A stretch of DNA of 64,000 nt from Flavobacterium sp. PMTSA4. GTDB taxonomy: Bacteria > Bacteroidota > Bacteroidia > Flavobacteriales > Flavobacteriaceae. Under the pieces are notes generated by a model. It was not told where the DNA came from, searched no databases, and worked only from the letters and a program-made list of their open reading frames with translations. Below are positions 7,407 to 14,569 of this stretch, piece after piece. The position numbers were made by a program, and so were the translations under genes. Position 1 is the first letter of the stretch. Each line of letters starts with the position of its first letter. Location: contig NZ_CP134890.1 of NCBI RefSeq assembly GCF_032098525.1, positions 1,736,001 through 1,800,000 on the forward strand, read 5' to 3'.

Positions 7407-7862
7407 ATGATAATAACAGAAGTTTTTTTCGGAGTAAAATGCAATCGTTGTCAAGAAATATGCAAAGATGATGAACACGCTTATTGGAGCGATGAAGATT
7501 CGGCAATTGAGATTGCTCATGAATCTGGGTGGGCTGAAATAAAAGGCAAACACTATTGTATTGAATGTCACGAAATCAATAAAGATTCAGGAGAAATAGA
7601 GGTTTATGAAGAATTTCCAGAAGTTTTAAAAACTCTAAACAAATTTATAGACAGAATTTGTTTTGGATTAGACAGACGTGTTTTTGAAAACGAAAGAACT
7701 TTTAAAGTTAAGTTTCACTTATACAAAACGCCTATTCTTAAAGGCTTTGAACATGAATTTATAAAACAACTACTTGGCGAAAATCTTATTTCCATACAGT
7801 ACCCAGAAGGCAAATTTGCCACTAATAAATGTGAGATTGAGTTTAGTAAACCCTCAAAATAG
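7407..7862 (+). CDS. zinc-ribbon protein of unknown function
   Basis: 151 aa. C12xxC15 and C51xxC54 form a probable four-Cys zinc site in the N-terminal third. The rest is mixed alpha/beta without a motif. The bases are poorer in AACG words than the flanking genes, so it may be a later insertion. It lies 52 bp after the MazG-like gene and 26 bp before the initiator candidate. Confidence 0.62.
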   Translation: MIITEVFFGVKCNRCQEICKDDEHAYWSDEDSAIEIAHESGWAEIKGKHYCIECHEINKDSGEIEVYEEFPEVLKTLNKFIDRICFGLDRRVFENERTFKVKFHLYKTPILKGFEHEFIKQLLGENLISIQYPEGKFATNKCEIEFSKPSK

Positions 7863-7870
7863 TTACCTAC

Positions 7871-7886
7871 AACCATTAAAAAACCA
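7871..7886 (+). promoter_or_regulatory. leader motif AACCATTAAAAAACCA
   Basis: 16-bp motif 2 bp before the ATG at 7889. The same or a nearly identical motif lies at 4749, 11899, 16741, 17373, 24392, 26014, 29715 and 29989 (plus) and 14379-14394 (minus). Confidence 0.6.
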
Positions 7887-7888
7887 CC

Positions 7889-9637
7889 ATGAACCAAAAA
7901 AGAACCAACCAGAGCAACAGCATTGGCAACCTTTTTGCAAGTAACATTTTTCCACTTAACGTAAATGCAACGTCAAACCAACGTAACGTTGCACAACGCA
8001 GTAGCCAACGCAAAACGAACGTTAAAGTAACGAGGCTTGAACGTTTAACTTTTACGCAAAACGTCGAAAATCATACTTCAATAAACGCCGTTTACCCCTA
8101 TATAAACAAGGAAGCAATGGCTATGACAATGGATAATTACCGTAGTTACGTAGCAAACTACAATGAAAACGTTTACAACGAAAACGAAAATATTAGAATA
8201 CACAACGCAAAAGTTGTAAAATATATCGATAATACTGAATTAACCGAAGTACAAAAAACGTTTACTCAAATGTTTTACCTCAAAAACAACAAACTTGATC
8301 CTAAAAAGTTTAACGATCTAGCGGACGAGTTTAACCAGGAATACGGTTTACTAATCGAAAAGAAACGTTTTGCCACCATTAAGTATGCAACCGAGTTAGT
8401 TTTCCAACAGCTTGTTTACATTTATTCAATGCAGTTAGCCAAATCTTCAAACGAATACATGAAGTTAGGCGTAAAAGAAGCTACACCGTTAAAGCAATTA
8501 GCCATTAACTCCTGGCAAGTTGCCACCATGAAACGAAATGAAATACAAGCAATAGACGTTTGTAAAGCAACGATACGCAATCACAGAAGCCGTTTAGAAG
8601 AAGCAGGAATTTTGGTAGAGTACACCTTTAGAGGCAATAAATCTGCCGTTAAAATGACCGTGAATAGTCAAATTTTGGTTGTTTTTGATGCTTCAACAGG
8701 GAAATTTTCCAACGCTGAAAATCAATCACTTACATCTGGAACGCACAAAGATTTAACCAATAAAGATGAAGCTACTAGACCATTACAAAGTAATATTAAG
8801 AAAATAGAAAACGGCATTGCCGCTTTTCTTGAGAAAGGAACGCCTTCGGCTGCTACTTCATCTGTTTTTCTACTGGAACATCCGAAGCAAAAACCGAATT
8901 TAAACAACGCCGCCGCCGAAAAAAGTGTTAAAATTTCAGAAAAACTAGAAAATTCTATCCTGGACCAACAGGAATTTGCCGTAAAACTATCTTCTGGCGA
9001 GTTCAACAACTACCAACGTATTGATAAACGCATTTTATACCACGAAGCTGCGTATGGAACAATGAACCGACACGACTTTAAAGAGTTGATCATCCAGGAG
9101 TTTTTTAAAAATGCTGCTAAATTGTATAGAGGAAAAACGGTTTTCGTTGGATCATGGAAGAAAGCTATAAACTCATACCTCGAAAAACTATTTACAGTCA
9201 ATAATGGTAACTCAATTTCATTGTACAACAAGGAGTTAATGGTAGATAAATTAGATCAAATGATCTGGCGCATCAATAACGCACAACGTTGGTTTACAAA
9301 AACCAAAATAAATCCTTTGTTTCCTTCTGATTACTTTGATTTTACCAGAAAAACCAAAAGCGAAATCGGTTTTGAATATACCCAGAAAGCCTACGAAAAT
9401 CATATAAAATACCTTGAAAATAAACCAAGACTTGAAAAATCGATTAAAAAGAAAGCTGCTATTCGTGAAAACTCTATCAATAACGATAAAAAGTTTCAAA
9501 ATAAACTGAATCAATTCTTTAGAAACCGTCTTACTCTCGAGGAATTTATAGACTATGTGAGCAATAATTTACCTTCAAATTATATGCAAAAATTAACCGA
9601 AAATCTAATTTCAATTTCAACTAAATACACTTGTTAA
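7889..9637 (+). CDS. putative replication initiator with winged-helix segment
   Basis: 582 aa, the largest early protein. The N-terminal 60 residues are basic and of low complexity. Around residues 230-260, CKATIRNHRSRLEEAGILVEY followed by a beta wing looks like a winged helix-turn-helix, as in plasmid and phage initiators. The C-terminal 150 residues are basic and helical. No polymerase, helicase or primase motif is seen here or elsewhere in the element, so it would recruit the host replisome. The start is supported by the leader motif 2 bp upstream. Within the first 180 bp, AACG words recur at about 11-bp spacing and could be initiator sites inside the gene, as in lambda O. The function is inferred from size, position and helix-turn-helix. 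Confidence 0.5.
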   Translation: MNQKRTNQSNSIGNLFASNIFPLNVNATSNQRNVAQRSSQRKTNVKVTRLERLTFTQNVENHTSINAVYPYINKEAMAMTMDNYRSYVANYNENVYNENENIRIHNAKVVKYIDNTELTEVQKTFTQMFYLKNNKLDPKKFNDLADEFNQEYGLLIEKKRFATIKYATELVFQQLVYIYSMQLAKSSNEYMKLGVKEATPLKQLAINSWQVATMKRNEIQAIDVCKATIRNHRSRLEEAGILVEYTFRGNKSAVKMTVNSQILVVFDASTGKFSNAENQSLTSGTHKDLTNKDEATRPLQSNIKKIENGIAAFLEKGTPSAATSSVFLLEHPKQKPNLNNAAAEKSVKISEKLENSILDQQEFAVKLSSGEFNNYQRIDKRILYHEAAYGTMNRHDFKELIIQEFFKNAAKLYRGKTVFVGSWKKAINSYLEKLFTVNNGNSISLYNKELMVDKLDQMIWRINNAQRWFTKTKINPLFPSDYFDFTRKTKSEIGFEYTQKAYENHIKYLENKPRLEKSIKKKAAIRENSINNDKKFQNKLNQFFRNRLTLEEFIDYVSNNLPSNYMQKLTENLISISTKYTC

Positions 9638-9655
9638 ACCTTAAAAATCAATTAT

Positions 9656-9952
9656 ATGTACTTTACACTTATTACCGTTATCGCTTATTTTTTTGCAATT
9701 TGTTTCATCGCTTTACTGATCAAATCAAAAGTTTCTGTTTCCTGGTTTAAAAACCTTTGGCAACAAGCTATAAACCTGGTTGAATCTAAACAAAAAATCA
9801 AACGAGAAATTGCAAAAGCCGAAGCAAAAGGACAAAAACCATTTACCATGCACGACGGCACAACCATTTATGCCAGAACTCAAGCAGGAGCAATCTTTAA
9901 GCACCGAGAATTAAAACGCAAAAACAAGTTAAAAACTAAAAATTCAAAATAG
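9656..9952 (+). CDS. membrane-anchored basic protein
   Basis: 98 aa. One N-terminal membrane segment (residues 4-22) is followed by a Lys/Arg-rich helix and tail. Its C-terminus, LKTKNSK, is encoded by a 32-bp sequence that recurs exactly at the end of the next gene. No family recognised. Confidence 0.6.
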   Translation: MYFTLITVIAYFFAICFIALLIKSKVSVSWFKNLWQQAINLVESKQKIKREIAKAEAKGQKPFTMHDGTTIYARTQAGAIFKHRELKRKNKLKTKNSK

Positions 9953-9960
9953 TTATGATA
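9929..9960 (+). repeat. 32-bp direct repeat, copy 1
   Basis: Identical to 10528-10559. It spans the stop of one gene and the first codons of the next, so the 198-aa gene is precisely bracketed by the pair (period 599 bp). Confidence 0.9.
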
Positions 9961-10551
9961 CTTGAAAAAATTAAAATAAAACTAAACTTTCCAGATCCAA
10001 GATTTTGGAAATACTTTATTGGACATCAATTTATTTTACAACCTAACGAAAGAACAATTTTAGGAAACAAAATAGAAGTCGAAAACGATTTACATAAAAA
10101 AATAATAGTTTTTGGTAGTTGGTATCCTTATGCTTATGATTTTGAAAAATACTCTGAATATCAAAAAAACATAGAGATTGAAAGAGAAAAAAAACATGAA
10201 GAAAGAAAGTTATTTTATGAAAACTTAAAAAAAGAAGCGATTGAATTTAATAATTCCTTAGAAATTCCTGTAAAATGGTCGTCAGAAATAAAACAAGTTT
10301 TAAGCGGACTATCAGAAAAAAGCAGCGGTAATGGTTGGAAAAAAAACACAGTAAGACATATTTATTTACATGAAAGTTTTTCTTCTGGCAGATTAAAAAG
10401 AGAAGCAAAAAATTTCTTGTGTAGTCAAGTAAAATCTAAATATAGCGGCAATTGGTCTGGAACTTTAGGAGAAAATGGACTAGAGTATAAAGTTAATTGT
10501 CAAAAATGTTTAGAAATATCAAATAAATTAAAAACTAAAAATTCAAAATAG
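9955..10551 (+). CDS. hypothetical protein, probable inserted gene
   Basis: 198 aa with a highly charged central helix (IEIEREKKHEERKLFYENL) and a C-terminal part with three Cys. No recognised domain. It is AT-richer than its neighbours and nearly free of AACG words. It is bracketed by an exact 32-bp direct repeat covering stop and start codons, as if inserted with duplication of the gene junction; its last residues (LKTKNSK) are identical to those of the upstream protein. Likely an accessory gene. Confidence 0.6.
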   Translation: MILEKIKIKLNFPDPRFWKYFIGHQFILQPNERTILGNKIEVENDLHKKIIVFGSWYPYAYDFEKYSEYQKNIEIEREKKHEERKLFYENLKKEAIEFNNSLEIPVKWSSEIKQVLSGLSEKSSGNGWKKNTVRHIYLHESFSSGRLKREAKNFLCSQVKSKYSGNWSGTLGENGLEYKVNCQKCLEISNKLKTKNSK

Positions 10552-10559
10552 TTATGATA
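10528..10559 (+). repeat. 32-bp direct repeat, copy 2
   Basis: Exact copy of 9929-9960; it covers the stop of the 198-aa gene and the start of the 123-aa gene. Confidence 0.9.
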
Positions 10560-10925
10560 AATACAGTAACAATTTCACTTGAAAAATATAATGAGTTAGA
10601 ATTTATAAAAAAAAGCTATCTCGAAAACAAAACACCTGTTGTAATAAGTGTTAATGGAGAAGAAAAAAAATATTTATTCCTAGAAATTCCAGAAGCCGTA
10701 AAAGAAATTGAGGAAGAACTCGATTTAGCAATTTCCGCTTTTAAAGATAATGAAAATACATTAAATGAAAAAATTGAATCTATAACCAAAGATAATTTAG
10801 TAAAAAAATTAATGACACATGAAATAAAAATTCAAAATACATGGTTTGGTAGACACGTTTTCTGGGCAAAACGCAAAAAAGAAATTACCCAAGAAGAAAT
10901 TAAAGAATTAATAGAAGAAATATAG
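10554..10925 (+). CDS. hypothetical acidic protein
   Basis: 123 aa, predicted helical with acidic runs (EIEEELDLAI) and a C-terminal RKKEITQEEIKELIEEI helix. No motif recognised. AT-rich like the preceding inserted gene. Starts 2 bp after it. Confidence 0.55.
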   Translation: MINTVTISLEKYNELEFIKKSYLENKTPVVISVNGEEKKYLFLEIPEAVKEIEEELDLAISAFKDNENTLNEKIESITKDNLVKKLMTHEIKIQNTWFGRHVFWAKRKKEITQEEIKELIEEI

Positions 10926-10927
10926 TT

Positions 10928-11104
10928 ATGAAAATAGAAACTCACATCATTATTGTTACAATAATTGTCTTTGTTTTTACGATTTTATACCTCAATAAAG
11001 TAGATAAAAACAGAGAATTAGAAAATGAACTCTACGACAAAGAACGTGAAATTTTAGTACTAAAAAGTAAAAACAAACGCCTCAAAAAACAGTTAAACAA
11101 ATGA
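10928..11104 (+). CDS. small membrane protein with coiled coil
   Basis: 58 aa, read directly from the sequence: a membrane segment (THIIIVTIIVFVFTILYL) then a charged coiled coil (RELENELYDKEREILVLK). It overlaps the next start by four bases (ATGA), which supports the frame. No family recognised; the shape resembles small phage membrane proteins. Confidence 0.6.
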   Translation: MKIETHIIIVTIIVFVFTILYLNKVDKNRELENELYDKEREILVLKSKNKRLKKQLNK

Positions 11105-11325
11105 TTGGCAGCAAAGAAAAATCACGTATCAAAATGGTTATTCTCAATAAAAATGGTTTTGCTAACGAAACCGTTTACTCTCCATTAGATCAAAACCGAA
11201 AATCGGACGAGGTTATAATTTTAGGAATGTTAAGAAGATACCAAGCAAAAGGAAAATTTGCTAACGCAAATGCGGTCCATTTTTACGAAAACGGTAAACT
11301 AATTCAAAGCATCAAATCACAATGA
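11101..11325 (+). CDS. hypothetical small protein
   Basis: 74 aa, basic, predicted alpha/beta. Overlaps both neighbours by four bases (ATGA), so translation is probably coupled. No motif recognised. Confidence 0.58.
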   Translation: MIGSKEKSRIKMVILNKNGFANETVYSPLDQNRKSDEVIILGMLRRYQAKGKFANANAVHFYENGKLIQSIKSQ

Positions 11326-11648
11326 CAAGAAAAGTAGCTTTAAAAAAGATAAAACAAGTAGAATTAATCGTTTTGCGGGACGAAATCATTAACTACATGG
11401 AAACGTTAAACGGTAACGTTAAACGTAACTACATCGATTCAATTATATTCATGGATATAGCTTTAAAACTATACTATTCGCTACGTAATAAAGTTGAAAG
11501 CTGCAACGTTGTAACGTCGATAACATTACCAATTTCATACGCAGGAGTTTTACTCAAGGTGTGCCAGGAACATAACGACGTTAACGATTATTCAAAAAAC
11601 GTTTTTCTCAAATATGCTGCCGTTATTGATCAGCAGCTAAAATCGTAA
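11322..11648 (+). CDS. hypothetical helical protein
   Basis: 108 aa, predicted helical, basic N-terminus. It is rich in AACGTT words, like the core early genes. Coupled to the previous gene by an ATGA overlap. No family recognised. Confidence 0.58.
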   Translation: MTRKVALKKIKQVELIVLRDEIINYMETLNGNVKRNYIDSIIFMDIALKLYYSLRNKVESCNVVTSITLPISYAGVLLKVCQEHNDVNDYSKNVFLKYAAVIDQQLKS

Positions 11649-11651
11649 ACT

Positions 11652-11897
11652 ATGAAAGAAATGCCAAAATTAATAATTGCCATAGGTAAAAATCATAATC
11701 AAGAATTATTTAAAGATTTTTATGAAAGTATTGAAAATGAAATTGAATTTGTTGTTGTTGAAGGTTATAAAGATGATGAAGTAGGTTTTCCAGCAGAAAA
11801 AATATTTTTTAAAGAATCGCTTTTCAGTAAAATCCCTTCTAAATTCAATCCTAGTAAATATTTTTCTAAACCTAAAAATAACTTTAAAATAAGATAA
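11652..11897 (+). CDS. hypothetical small protein
   Basis: 81 aa with a basic C-terminus (NPSKYFSKPKNNFKIR). No motif. It lacks AACG words and has a more host-like AT-rich composition than the genes on either side. Confidence 0.52.
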   Translation: MKEMPKLIIAIGKNHNQELFKDFYESIENEIEFVVVEGYKDDEVGFPAEKIFFKESLFSKIPSKFNPSKYFSKPKNNFKIR

Positions 11898-11898
11898 T

Positions 11899-11914
11899 AA
11901 CCATTAAAAAACCA
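11899..11914 (+). promoter_or_regulatory. leader motif AACCATTAAAAAACCA
   Basis: Exact copy of the element's recurrent 16-bp motif, 6 bp before the ATG at 11921. Confidence 0.6.
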
Positions 11915-11920
11915 CGCAAA

Positions 11921-12277
11921 ATGGAAACAATAATTTTAGTATTTTCAACAGAACCAGTAATAGAAAACAGAAGAAATATAAAAAAACACAACGTTATTTT
12001 TGGATTGGCTAAATGTTGGATAAACCCATTAAGAGTAATTAATGAAGGAAACAATAATTTCAACGTTGAATATATAAATTTATTGAAAAATACCTTTCAA
12101 TTAAAAAAAGAAATAGGATCATTAACGTTTAACAACGTTAAAAATTATGCACAAATCAAAAAATTAACAGATCAAGATTTTATAAAATCATTGATATTCA
12201 TTAAAACAAACATGAAAAATAATCTTCCAAACGCTGTAATTATTGATTGTTGTTTTCCTATTCAGATATTCCATTAA
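11921..12277 (+). CDS. hypothetical protein
   Basis: 118 aa, basic, with a C-terminal hydrophobic strand ending in two adjacent Cys (NAVIIDCCFPIQIF). No family recognised. The start is supported by the leader motif 6 bp upstream. Confidence 0.58.
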   Translation: METIILVFSTEPVIENRRNIKKHNVIFGLAKCWINPLRVINEGNNNFNVEYINLLKNTFQLKKEIGSLTFNNVKNYAQIKKLTDQDFIKSLIFIKTNMKNNLPNAVIIDCCFPIQIFH

Positions 12278-12329
12278 AAGACATTCCAAAATTTAGAATT
12301 ATAAGTATTTCTTAATTATAATTTATAAA

Positions 12330-12476
12330 ATGAAACTTCTAATTAACAGCGTTGCAACGTTGGTTTATATGCTTATAAAAACCGTTACAATAATAGGTTT
12401 ACTTACGTTAATGATCATGTATCCAATAATTGCATTTTGCTTAGGTAGAAAAATTAAAAACAACAATAAAATATGA
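12330..12476 (+). CDS. small membrane protein
   Basis: 48 aa, read from the sequence: one long hydrophobic segment (residues about 10-38) and a basic tail (GRKIKNNNKI). Stop and next start overlap by four bases (ATGA). No family recognised. Confidence 0.55.
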   Translation: MKLLINSVATLVYMLIKTVTIIGLLTLMIMYPIIAFCLGRKIKNNNKI

Positions 12477-12772
12477 AATATTTAAAACGAATACTCGGAC
12501 TACCTTTTTTCTTAATGCTTAATATTATTGGAATCATTTTCCACTTATTTAAGATCTCAAAATTATTCATTCTTTATGGTGGCGAAGCAATGGCTTACGA
12601 TAAAAAAACAACACCTAAAATGATTGCAGATATTTATTATAAATTAGAAAAAAAAGCCTCAAAAAAGAAAGTTTGTAGCAATGATAATCTTCAATGCGCC
12701 GACTACAAAACCGCTTGTGAAAATTGCTTAATTGCTTTTTACAACTATAAAATGATAAACCATAAAAAATAA
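12473..12772 (+). CDS. membrane protein with a four-Cys cluster
   Basis: 99 aa. Residues 9-35 are hydrophobic (one long or two short membrane segments). The soluble part has C68, C75, C82 and C85, a possible metal site. No family recognised. Coupled to the previous small gene by an ATGA overlap. Confidence 0.58.
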   Translation: MKYLKRILGLPFFLMLNIIGIIFHLFKISKLFILYGGEAMAYDKKTTPKMIADIYYKLEKKASKKKVCSNDNLQCADYKTACENCLIAFYNYKMINHKK

Positions 12773-12776
12773 AATT

Positions 12777-12992
12777 ATGTATAAAATTTTTAAATTGATA
12801 AAACAAGGCGAACCTTATTTTTCAACGTCAGATCAAGAATATGTTTTAGGCGAAATAGAAAACTTACCCAACGGAAAAGAAAACAATTTTTCCACTCAAG
12901 AATTAGCATTTAAAGCTATTGAAGATAATAAAATCAAGATGCAGCTAAATCAATACACTATTTTACCTGTTATAACGTATCGGTGCTTGTAG
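12777..12992 (+). CDS. hypothetical protein whose end runs into an attC-like site
   Basis: 71 aa, starting 4 bp after the previous gene. The last nine or so codons are read through the left arm of the attC-like palindrome at 12970, so the original C-terminus was probably replaced when the cassette array formed. No family recognised. Confidence 0.5.
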   Translation: MYKIFKLIKQGEPYFSTSDQEYVLGEIENLPNGKENNFSTQELAFKAIEDNKIKMQLNQYTILPVITYRCL

Positions 12993-13049
12993 ATGCCAGC
13001 CTACACGCTCCTATAATTTCGGCTGGTAGCTACAAACACCTGTTATAAG
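12970..13049 (+). repeat. attC-like palindrome 1
   Basis: Imperfect palindrome: TTATAAC...GGTGcTTGTAG..CCAGCC on the left and GGCTGG..CTACAAaCACC.GTTATAAG on the right, with unpaired bases and a central AT-rich spacer. This is the architecture of integron attC sites (two core boxes, bulged stem). The core differs from the canonical RYYYAAC/GTTRRRY (here TTATAAC/GTTATAA). Confidence 0.5.
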
Positions 13050-13076
13050 AAGTAGCGGGTAATTAAACAAAAAGTT

Positions 13077-13307
13077 ATGGTAAAAGATAAATTAGTTTTA
13101 AGAAGAATAGCAAAACGATGGTGTCAGGCTATTTTATTGATGAATGATATTACTGGAGAAACAACTTGTGAATTGTTAACAGAAGATGAAATTGAATATA
13201 TAATTCAAGAGTGTCATAAAATTGCTTTTAGAATTATAGACGAAAAACCATCTACAGATTTAGACGAAATTATTAAGGAAGAATTTGATTTTGAAAACGA
13301 ATCGTAG
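13077..13307 (+). CDS. cassette gene, copy 1, unknown function
   Basis: 76 aa, acidic C-terminus, predicted helical (KLVLRRIAKRWCQAILLMND then two acidic helices). No family recognised. It is a one-gene cassette between two attC-like palindromes; the leader GTTATAAGAAGTAGCGGG is part of the preceding site. Its protein is identical to that of 13422-13652. Small proteins carried as cassettes are often toxins, antitoxins or phage-defence parts, but nothing here shows that. Confidence 0.6.
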   Translation: MVKDKLVLRRIAKRWCQAILLMNDITGETTCELLTEDEIEYIIQECHKIAFRIIDEKPSTDLDEIIKEEFDFENES

Positions 13308-13314
13308 CTATTTC

Positions 13315-13394
13315 TTATAACGTATCGGTGCTTGTAGATGCCAGCCTACACGCTCCTATAATTTCGGCTGGTAGCTACAAACACCTGTTATAAG
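13315..13394 (+). repeat. attC-like palindrome 2
   Basis: Identical copy of attC-like palindrome 1, exactly 345 bp downstream. Confidence 0.5.
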
Positions 13395-13421
13395 AAGTAG
13401 CGGGTAATTAAACAAAAAGTT

Positions 13422-13652
13422 ATGGTAAAAGATAAATTAGTTTTAAGAAGAATAGCAAAACGATGGTGTCAGGCTATTTTATTGATGAATGATATTACTG
13501 GAGAAACAACTTGTGAATTGTTAACAGAAGATGAAATTGAATATATAATTCAAGAGTGTCATAAAATTGCTTTTAGAATTATAGACGAAAAACCATCTAC
13601 AGATTTAGACGAAATTATTAAGGAAGAATTTGATTTTGAAAACGAATCGTAG
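13422..13652 (+). CDS. cassette gene, copy 2, unknown function
   Basis: Identical in protein and DNA to 13077-13307. It differs from copy 1 only in what follows: a different attC-like palindrome (13660-13793). Confidence 0.6.
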   Translation: MVKDKLVLRRIAKRWCQAILLMNDITGETTCELLTEDEIEYIIQECHKIAFRIIDEKPSTDLDEIIKEEFDFENES

Positions 13653-13659
13653 CTATTTC

Positions 13660-13793
13660 TTATAACGTTTCGCAACTACACGATGTTGCGTAAAAACACA
13701 AAACTATCTTTCGATTTAACACGGATTTGAAAGGTACAAAACCAAAATTAAATTAATCACAATAAAGCAATAGCGTGTAATTGCTGTTATAAA
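13660..13793 (+). repeat. attC-like palindrome 3
   Basis: Starts TTATAAC and ends GTTATAAA. Between the cores, CAAcTACACGaTgTTGC near the left end pairs, as an inverted copy, with GCAATAGCGTGTAATTG near the right end. The central spacer is long (about 85 bp). The stem sequence is unrelated to sites 1 and 2 while the cores are the same, as in real attC families. Confidence 0.48.
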
Positions 13794-13804
13794 ACGTTTT
13801 TATT

Positions 13805-14077
13805 ATGTACAAACCAATTAAATTACAAGGTTATAAAGATGCTTTTACTATTAAGGCAAAAAACAGAAGATTTGCAGTTGTTAAAAAAGAAGTTGATGGC
13901 AAAAATAGAAATATGATTTACATAACTTCTTTGACTTCTGAAACAGGAAAAGAAGATGGTGCAATTACTAAATTTTCTGAAAACGAAAAGATAAAATATT
14001 CTTTGGTTGGGTTGAGCGATGAAGCAATTAAAGAACTTTACGCTTGTCTGCACCACTATCTTAAAAATGTTTTATAA
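13805..14077 (+). CDS. cassette gene, unknown function
   Basis: 90 aa, basic, predicted alpha/beta with a C-terminal helix (SDEAIKELYACLHHYL). No family recognised. Its stop codon lies inside the left core of attC-like palindrome 4 (TTATAACA), the usual tight packing of cassette genes. Confidence 0.58.
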   Translation: MYKPIKLQGYKDAFTIKAKNRRFAVVKKEVDGKNRNMIYITSLTSETGKEDGAITKFSENEKIKYSLVGLSDEAIKELYACLHHYLKNVL

Positions 14078-14126
14078 CACAAAAATTGTAGCAGTTTGCA
14101 AAATTGCTACAATTGACTGTTATGCG
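14072..14126 (+). repeat. attC-like palindrome 4
   Basis: 55 bp. ATAACA....ATTGTAGCA on the left and TGCTACAAT....TGTTAT on the right form an inverted repeat with unpaired bases, flanked by TTATAAC and GTTATGCG cores. Confidence 0.48.
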
Positions 14127-14149
14127 CCGTTTTAATGGCGCAATATAAA

Positions 14150-14177
14150 AAAAGCCGCTAACTAGCGGTTTTTTTTT
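14150..14177. terminator. bidirectional terminator
   Basis: CCGCT-AACT-AGCGG stem (14155-14168) with an A tract before and a T tract after. It ends both the cassette region (plus) and the leftward 72-aa gene, whose stop lies in the stem. A second small stem, GCGCC/GGCGC, is at 14124-14141. Confidence 0.75.
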
Positions 14178-14376
14178 CGTCTATATCCATTTTAAAACGT
14201 CGGTACACTTCGGCAACCTCGTTAGGATATAACGTTTTAACGTCTTTTGCTTGTTTCTCTGGGCAATTTCTTAATTCCATTATAACCTCAATAATTTCGG
14301 CTCTAATTTCTAGCAATGAAATTGGTTTTAGTGCTTCGTAAATATCAGCTTTACGTTGTGGTTGGTAAATTGGCAT
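14158..14376 (-). CDS. small protein divergent from the late operon, candidate regulator
   Basis: 72 aa, predicted helical (SLLEIRAEIIEVIMELRN; YPNEVAEVYRRFKMDID). No named family. It is transcribed away from the late operon. The gap between them carries the phased 10-bp repeats, so this small protein is the obvious candidate to bind them and control late transcription; that is inference from position. Its start has a copy of the leader motif on the minus strand. Confidence 0.58.
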   Translation of the reverse strand: MPIYQPQRKADIYEALKPISLLEIRAEIIEVIMELRNCPEKQAKDVKTLYPNEVAEVYRRFKMDIDEKKTAS

Positions 14377-14378
14377 AT

Positions 14379-14394
14379 TGGTAAATTAATGGTT
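14379..14394 (-). promoter_or_regulatory. leader motif (AACCATTAATTTACCA)
   Basis: Minus-strand variant of the recurrent motif, 2 bp before the ATG of the 72-aa gene. Confidence 0.55.
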
Positions 14395-14440
14395 ATTCAA
14401 AAGTACTATAATTTTCAATTCAAAAATAAAATCAATTAAA

Positions 14441-14520
14441 AAAAATTCGACGGAATCCGTTATAATTCGTTTAAATCCAACAAAATCCGTAGCATTTTGA
14501 CACAATCCTAAAAAATCCAA
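14441..14520 (+). repeat. eight 10-bp phased repeats (AATYC) before the late operon
   Basis: AATTC or AATCC at 14444, 14454, 14464, 14474, 14484, 14504 and 14514, with a degenerate unit (ATTTT) at 14494: a strict 10-bp period over 80 bp, often with GT after the CC and A-tracts in the same phase. All sites fall on one face of the helix, so the array suits cooperative protein binding and may also curve the DNA. It lies in the divergent gap between the 72-aa gene and the late operon. Confidence 0.7.
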
Positions 14521-14569
14521 ACCATTATAAAACATTCATGCTAAAATTTGTTTCAAAGTTTTACAAAAA

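Larger units (their letters stand above)
12970..13659 (+). repeat. exact 345-bp tandem duplication
   Basis: Units 12970-13314 and 13315-13659 are identical as far as I can read, including the complete 76-aa gene. A third, partial copy of only nine bases (TTATAACGT) begins at 13660. Unit ends coincide with the left core of the attC-like palindromes. Confidence 0.93.
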
